A stretch of 19,454 nt of DNA from JAYWAM01 sp043782425 (GTDB lineage Bacteria; Pseudomonadota; Gammaproteobacteria; Burkholderiales; Usitatibacteraceae): positions 1 to 19,454 of the forward strand of contig JAYWAM010000031.1 in the NCBI GenBank assembly GCA_043782425.1, in the 5' to 3' direction. Under the pieces are notes generated by a model that was not told the origin of the DNA, did not search any database, and saw nothing but the letters and a program-made list of their open reading frames with translations. A program made the position numbers and the translations under genes. Shown here in pieces: positions 14,318 through 19,454 of the stretch; positions within the stretch are counted from its first letter, which is position 1, and the number at the start of each line of letters is the position of its first letter.

Positions 14318-14852
14318 ATGCCGGATTATCGACGGTGGCGGGTGGCGGAGGGGGCGTATTTTTTTACGGTGAATTTGCTGGAGCGGCGATTGGATACATT
14401 GGTGCGGCATGTGGATGCGTTGCGCGAGGCGGTGCGTGTGACGCGGCGGGAGCGGCCGTTTCATATCGATGCCTGGGTGGGTCTTGCCTGACCATATGCA
14501 TTGCGTGTGGACCTTGCCGCCGGGAGATGATGATTTTTCCAATCGCTGGAAAGCAATCAAGATTCGCTTTGTGCAGACGCTTCCGCGCACCGAGCGGCGT
14601 TCGAAGGTGCGAATTGCGAAGGGGGAGCGAGGTGTATGGCAGCGGTGCTTTTGGGAACATGTGATTCGTGACGAGGTCGATTTCGCCCGGCATATCGATT
14701 ACGTGCATTGGAATCCCATCAAGCATGGCTTGGTGCAACGGCTGCCGGATTGGCCATATTCGAGCTTTCACCGCTATGTGGAAAACGGCATTTATCCACC
14801 GGATTGGGTGGGTGCGCCGGATGCAGAGTTGGAGGTGGATGAAGCTGTGTAA
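14318..14852 (+). pseudogene. REP-associated tyrosine transposase (RAYT, IS200-like Y1), frameshifted
   Basis: RAYTs are single-domain HUH/Y1 nucleases linked to the spread of REP palindromes. The frame starts MPDYRRWRVAEGAYFFTVNL and runs into a stop at 14489-14491. The rest continues in the next frame with LPDHMHCVWTLPPG (HUH motif His-Met-His, 14493-14501), WKAIKIRF, WQRCFWEHVIRDE, then DYVHWNPIKHGL with the likely catalytic Tyr at 14700-14702, and DWPYSSFHRYV. Removing one G from GTGGG at 14477-14481 restores the expected W-V-V-L-P-D-H, so a one-base insertion broke the gene. Joined, it would be about 177 residues, normal for the family. REP palindromes lie on both sides. Sequencing error is an alternative cause. 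Confidence 0.88.
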
Positions 14853-14866
14853 AAAATGTAGGGCGG

Positions 14867-14895
14867 GGTGGGTAGCGTGGTTCGCGTAACCCACC
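14867..14895 (+). repeat. REP palindrome downstream of the RAYT gene
   Basis: GGTGGGT (14867-14873) pairs with ACCCACC (14889-14895) around a GC-rich 15-base centre. Its stem differs from the upstream REP, so two REP types bracket the transposase remnant. Confidence 0.7.
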
Positions 14896-14955
14896 AAGCG
14901 TGCCGCGATTTGTTATTAGGATTGGATATTTAACTTTTTTTCGGAGAGACAAGCC

Positions 14956-17900
14956 ATGCCATCAGAGACGCTAAATCTCGATACCAGAATCAAATCACTA
15001 AACGCGGTTTTGAGCAAAAAACATGAGCGAAAAGTTGTGGATGAGGCGTTGCGAACGGCAAAAGGTGATATGCCCACGGCGCTCGCGAGTCTAAAAGGCA
15101 AACTGTCTGGCGCTGCGCTGCAAAAAGTGGCCTTGGCGCATTCATTGGCGGCCTGGTCGGACGATCATGTTTCGGTAGTAGAAAAACTTTTCGCTCATGC
15201 AGGCATCACCAGTCTGCGCGATGTGGCCTTGAACTTCGATGTGAAAAAACTGGCGGAACTGGTGGACTTAAAAGCTGCGCCAGGAAACATCATCGGCACT
15301 ACACCCGATGAAAAAAGGCAGAACTTCGCCATCAGTTTGCACAACAAGCTGTTCGCCGCCGAACCCTCTGCTGTGTTGCAGCGGATGGTGCAGGACGCTG
15401 AAGTCCCGATTGCCGATTCGAATCAACGTGCGGGCGTGGCGAGTTTTCTGAACAATCAACCCGAATTTAATATTCGCACCACGTCGATCTACACGGCGCT
15501 GAAACACCCCGAGGCCTTCAACGGTATCGCCGACGAACATCGCACCGGCGTGATCGAGCAGTTGAAGACATTGCAGCGCGTACAGGCGATCAGCCCTGTG
15601 CCCGACGCAGTTCCGGTGCTGATGAACGCCAATCTCACTTCGGCGTTTCGGGTTGCGGAGATTCCTGAATCGACATTCCTCGCTGCGCATAGCAATACCT
15701 TGGGCGAGGCAACCGCTCTGCAGGTGTACACCAATGCAATCAACGTGCACGTGCGTAATGAGCATGCGCTGATGACGATGCGCGAATCCGTGCGCGGCTC
15801 AGGGTTGGCGATCATCGATGGTCAGCAACCAGTGGCTGCGCGCATGGCGGCCATGCAAGCGGTAGCCGATCAGAAAGCGGTTCCACTGAATCTGGAAACG
15901 CTGTTCGGCAGCATGGATTATTGCGAGTGTAACGATTGCCAGTCGGTCTACAGCCCGGCGTCTTACTTCGTCGAGATTCTGCAGTATCTGCGCAATAACG
16001 ACCTTGGCCCTGATCCGAAAGACCCGAGCAAACCCAATCCGGGCATACGAAAAGACCCGAAAGATATTTCCAACACGCCGCTGGAAAAACTGTTCCGCCG
16101 TCGCCCGGATTTGGGTTGTCTGGAACTAACCTGCGAAAATACTTTCACCGTGCTGCCCTACATCGATCTCGTCAACGAGGTGATGGAAAGCTTTGTCGTG
16201 CATTTGGATAAGTATAAGAATGACCCGAATGTGCCCAAGCAGGCCACGCTGGAAGTCTTCAACGTGCTGGATGAAACCACCAGCGAATTATTAGCTCAGC
16301 CTCAGCACGTGAATTACCAGGCGTATTGCATTCTGAAGGATGCGGTCTATCCGTTCACGCTGCCGTACCACCAGGCCATCGACGTCATTCGCATCTGGCT
16401 GAAGTATATGGGCGTCAGTCGCTACGAACTGCTCGACACCTTCCGCACCGCTACCGAAAACTGTACCAACGCGAGCCTGACACCCGCTCAACTAGAGGAA
16501 CTAAAAACACTGCACGCCACTGTGCTTGATCGTTCGGCCGATGCCGAATTTCTCAGCATGACCCAGGAAGAATACATCATCCTCACGCACGAGGCATTCT
16601 GGCCAAAAACCTACTTTGATCTCACTGCACCTCCCCCGGTCAGCGACGATGATTACCGCAAGAAAATCGGTGTCCATCCGGTCTGTGAATACTACGGTTA
16701 CAGCACGGATACTGAGATGCTCGATCTCAGTGAAGACTTGGTCATCGGGCAAAAGGGGCTGACCTTCGTCAAACAACAGTTCCTGCCTCGCACCGGCATT
16801 GAATACATTGATCTGGTCGACATACTGAAGACACGTTATATCAATCCGGCTTTTCCGCAGGGCGGCGCATTAACAATATTGGAAAGCATCCGCTTCAGCT
16901 ATCGTTTCCTGCAAACACTGGTCGATCCCGACACAAGCAAATCGCCTCAACTGCGCTTTGCCAAGCTGATCGGATTCCTGAATGGTACGCAGGCGTTGAT
17001 CCCGGCTATCGAAACGCTGCTGCACCCTGATCCCTGTCATCAGCACGATCCGGCTCAATGCGTGGAGAGTATCGATTTCAGTAACTGGGTGTATTGCTAT
17101 TTTGAGCGCATAGGCAAACTCATCGTGTTGGAGTCTGGTCAGGGACCTGAGCTAATGGTCACGCTTCTTTACCGCACGACAAACACATCAGAGTCCCTGC
17201 CGCTGGAAGGCAGCCTGGTGGACACGGCTCAAAACAAGCGGGGGCTGGTTCATTCAGACGGGAGCGTTTTTGAAACGAATGGGCAGCGTTTCGCACAAAT
17301 CAATGCTGATCTCTCAGTGACTGGTGCCGACGGTAATCCACTGGCCGGAGAGTTTGTTGTGACTATTACTTACAACAAAAATGGCGTTAAAGAACTACAG
17401 GTAGCGCGCATTAGCAATAGTCGTATCGGGAGCTTTGAGTCCTACTCCGTGGTGAGCTGGCGTGCCGTACGCGACACCTGCGACCTTGAGATTGTCCGCC
17501 TGACGCATCTGGATGGCACGCCGGTACTGGTTGAGGAATACGACCGTATGCAACGCTTCATCCGGCTCTGGCACAAAATGGGCTGGAGCATAGATGAGAC
17601 CGGCCTGGCGCTGGTCGGATCCTCGGACTTGCCTGCCGGTGCTGGCGGTCCGGGTGGTGGATCGCTGCCACCACCGACTGCCTGCAATTTTGTCGGCTTC
17701 GATACATTCCAGAGCGATTGCCCTCCAGACAACGGCGGTGACGGAGGCTGTCCCGTACCTGCGGGGCCAGGAGGAGATACCAACTGCCCCGAGTTACCGA
17801 AGGTTGCAGATGCAATTTCAGTGGAGTTTCTGCATCAACTGGTGGCCATACGCAAGTTGCTCGATCTCGCCGGTCTGCCGTTAGACAAACTGCTGACATT

Positions 17901-19454
17901 CTGGGCCGACATCGGCACCGCCGGCGAAAAATCGCTGTATACGCGTTTGTTTTTGACGCACAACTTGCAGGGCATCGACAAGATCTTCAGGCCCGACACA
18001 AACGGGAATTACCTGACGCAAGGCGCCAAGGTTTCCGAGCATATGCCGGTGGTGATGGCGGCGCTGAAATTGAAAGCGGATGATGTGGCGGCCGTTATGG
18101 CGCTGCGCAAACTGCCCGATGCATTAACGCTTCCCAATGTATCGACGCTCTACCGTCATGCCTTGCTCGCGAAAATCCTGCGCGTGCGGGTCGCCGACCT
18201 GGCTGAAATATTTGCGCTGTTTAACGATCCTTTCAAAAGTCCGCAGGATACGCTCACCCTGCTCCACGACTGGGGCAATATGGAGGATGCCGGTTTCAGT
18301 TTCCGCCAACTCAATTACGTTATCCGCGATCATGATGACGTTAAACGCCCCATGGCGCCGCCGCAAAAAACCATACTGCAAATCAGCAAAACGCTGTATG
18401 ACGGACTGAACGCGATCGACCACGATCATCCCGACATCACGACGGACAAGAAAGACGATGCCACCGCCGAGCTGATACGCACCAAGGCCGGGCTGTTGTA
18501 TGAAGCATCCATCGTGGAAAAAATAATCGGCTTACTGGAAGGAACAGCGGTTTACACCACCAATGCGCCGGTAGATACGACGATCGTGATTCCCGACACG
18601 CTAGCCAAAAAGATCAAATACAGCATACAAAAAGACCCGAGCAAACCACCCGCTGCAGCGATTCAGGTGACGGGCATATTGACCGATACGGAAACAACGC
18701 TGGCTAAAACCATTTCCGGCAATGCTGGCTGGGCACCGTCGCTGGCACGCGTGGGAAAGCAGGCACAGCAGTTATTCAACGACAACATATCTGGCATTTT
18801 CTCCAACACTGCCGATGCCATCACCCATCTGCTGAGCGGGGACATCAATCTGCCGCTCGACCCGAACAACCCTGCGGCTACTGATGCGAATACGGCCCCG
18901 CTCAAGCGCTACTATTTCCTGCAATATTTTCTGCCGTTTTTGCGCGAACGTCTGGCTCATCGTCTGATTGTCGACACCCTTGCTGGCACCGCCAGTCTGG
19001 CCAACGATGTCACGGATAGTCTGTTGTCCGACATATTGTGGGTAGGTGCAACCAAGCAGGCCGCGATCGAAGTACTAAAGCAGATTCATTTAAAACCTGC
19101 GGCAAGCGGCAACGACTGGAAGGGTTATTTGATACCCTCAGCAGACGGCATCTATACCTTCATCGCTAACAGTCTAGTGGATGACAAGCAGCCGCCAGAT
19201 ATGGTGATTGACGGCCAGACAATCGCCTTCACCGTGCAACAGCTAGACCCTACCAATGTCTGGTCAACCGACCCGGCGACACCAATAAAACTAAAAAGCG
19301 GCAAGCTTTATTGGATAGAGGTCAGTGGCCAGGCTGCGACGAATTTACAGTGGAAAACATCGGTCTCGCCCAAGTCTGTTATACCTGCATCGGCGTTGTT
19401 ACCCGATTATTCGTCAAGTGGAACCGGGGAGGTTTTTGTCAAACTGTATAAGGC
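14956..19454 (+). CDS. Tc toxin A subunit (TcA-like, VRP1-containing), 3' part outside window
   Basis: TcA forms the pentameric channel that binds the target cell and injects the cocoon content. The 1499 visible codons are uninterrupted. The key signature is DYCECNDCQSVYSPASYFVEIL (Cys323, Cys325, Cys328, then SPASYF from 336), the VRP1/SpvA-like motif of TcA proteins. Further family-like blocks are EYDRMQRFIRLWHKMGWSID (near 855) and long helical shell segments. A Gly/Pro/Cys-rich insert lies at about 893-950. Near the window edge, KGYLIPSADGIYTF to KLYWIEVSG (about 1388-1456) looks like a PA14-type domain. The pore and TcB-binding regions, several hundred residues, would be beyond 19454. 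The ATG has GGAGAG seven bases upstream. It lies 2.6 kb after the BC fusion on the same strand. No signal peptide is present. Confidence 0.9.
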   Translation, partial: MPSETLNLDTRIKSLNAVLSKKHERKVVDEALRTAKGDMPTALASLKGKLSGAALQKVALAHSLAAWSDDHVSVVEKLFAHAGITSLRDVALNFDVKKLAELVDLKAAPGNIIGTTPDEKRQNFAISLHNKLFAAEPSAVLQRMVQDAEVPIADSNQRAGVASFLNNQPEFNIRTTSIYTALKHPEAFNGIADEHRTGVIEQLKTLQRVQAISPVPDAVPVLMNANLTSAFRVAEIPESTFLAAHSNTLGEATALQVYTNAINVHVRNEHALMTMRESVRGSGLAIIDGQQPVAARMAAMQAVADQKAVPLNLETLFGSMDYCECNDCQSVYSPASYFVEILQYLRNNDLGPDPKDPSKPNPGIRKDPKDISNTPLEKLFRRRPDLGCLELTCENTFTVLPYIDLVNEVMESFVVHLDKYKNDPNVPKQATLEVFNVLDETTSELLAQPQHVNYQAYCILKDAVYPFTLPYHQAIDVIRIWLKYMGVSRYELLDTFRTATENCTNASLTPAQLEELKTLHATVLDRSADAEFLSMTQEEYIILTHEAFWPKTYFDLTAPPPVSDDDYRKKIGVHPVCEYYGYSTDTEMLDLSEDLVIGQKGLTFVKQQFLPRTGIEYIDLVDILKTRYINPAFPQGGALTILESIRFSYRFLQTLVDPDTSKSPQLRFAKLIGFLNGTQALIPAIETLLHPDPCHQHDPAQCVESIDFSNWVYCYFERIGKLIVLESGQGPELMVTLLYRTTNTSESLPLEGSLVDTAQNKRGLVHSDGSVFETNGQRFAQINADLSVTGADGNPLAGEFVVTITYNKNGVKELQVARISNSRIGSFESYSVVSWRAVRDTCDLEIVRLTHLDGTPVLVEEYDRMQRFIRLWHKMGWSIDETGLALVGSSDLPAGAGGPGGGSLPPPTACNFVGFDTFQSDCPPDNGGDGGCPVPAGPGGDTNCPELPKVADAISVEFLHQLVAIRKLLDLAGLPLDKLLTFWADIGTAGEKSLYTRLFLTHNLQGIDKIFRPDTNGNYLTQGAKVSEHMPVVMAALKLKADDVAAVMALRKLPDALTLPNVSTLYRHALLAKILRVRVADLAEIFALFNDPFKSPQDTLTLLHDWGNMEDAGFSFRQLNYVIRDHDDVKRPMAPPQKTILQISKTLYDGLNAIDHDHPDITTDKKDDATAELIRTKAGLLYEASIVEKIIGLLEGTAVYTTNAPVDTTIVIPDTLAKKIKYSIQKDPSKPPAAAIQVTGILTDTETTLAKTISGNAGWAPSLARVGKQAQQLFNDNISGIFSNTADAITHLLSGDINLPLDPNNPAATDANTAPLKRYYFLQYFLPFLRERLAHRLIVDTLAGTASLANDVTDSLLSDILWVGATKQAAIEVLKQIHLKPAASGNDWKGYLIPSADGIYTFIANSLVDDKQPPDMVIDGQTIAFTVQQLDPTNVWSTDPATPIKLKSGKLYWIEVSGQAATNLQWKTSVSPKSVIPASALLPDYSSSGTGEVFVKLYK

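Noticed and set aside
14477..14481. Programmed ribosomal frameshift in the RAYT gene.
   Set aside because: GTGGG lacks a typical slippery heptamer, and RAYT genes are normally single-frame; a plain indel is simpler.

Overview
The window reads as an accessory, toxin-rich segment of a Gram-negative bacterium, most likely a beta- or gammaproteobacterium. Grounds for this are a type I secretion pair, Tc-type toxin genes, Sec signal peptides, and REP palindromes with a REP-associated tyrosine transposase (RAYT). The species cannot be named from the sequence. No rRNA, tRNA, CRISPR array or integrase was seen.

Left arm (1-4210, minus strand, reading right to left). An orphan HigA-like antitoxin is followed by an Xre/MbcA-type antitoxin, a RES-domain toxin, a HlyD-type membrane-fusion protein and a C39-peptidase ABC exporter that runs off the window. 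The last four genes are joined by 4-base stop/start overlaps (GTGA, ATGA, ATGA). A RES-Xre toxin-antitoxin pair is therefore translationally chained to a bacteriocin-type type I exporter. A promoter candidate lies just before the xre gene.

Centre (4211-12394, plus strand). After a 273-base divergent intergenic region with two palindromes lies one 2636-residue gene. It fuses the Tc-toxin B component (SpvB domain, FG-GAP/VCBS propeller, TcdB middle domains) to the C component (RHS repeats and core). It ends in a compositionally different tip of about 305 residues that carries an HExxH zincin motif and a dockerin/EF-hand-like calcium loop. This tip is the best candidate for a little-described toxin domain.

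Spacer (12395-14955, plus strand). Two exported small proteins (124 and 231 residues) share one two-cysteine domain, present three times in all. A 29-codon ORF with a strong ribosome binding site precedes the second. REP-like palindromes surround the second protein, and a RAYT gene broken by a one-base frameshift follows.

Right arm (14956-19454, plus strand). The first 1499 codons of a TcA-type subunit are present, with a VRP1-like signature, a Gly/Pro/Cys-rich insert and a PA14-like domain at the window edge. Together the BC fusion and the A subunit would make a complete ABC toxin: A forms the pentameric injection channel, and the BC cocoon carries and releases the tip. Whether the exported proteins protect against, accompany or are unrelated to the toxin cannot be settled here.
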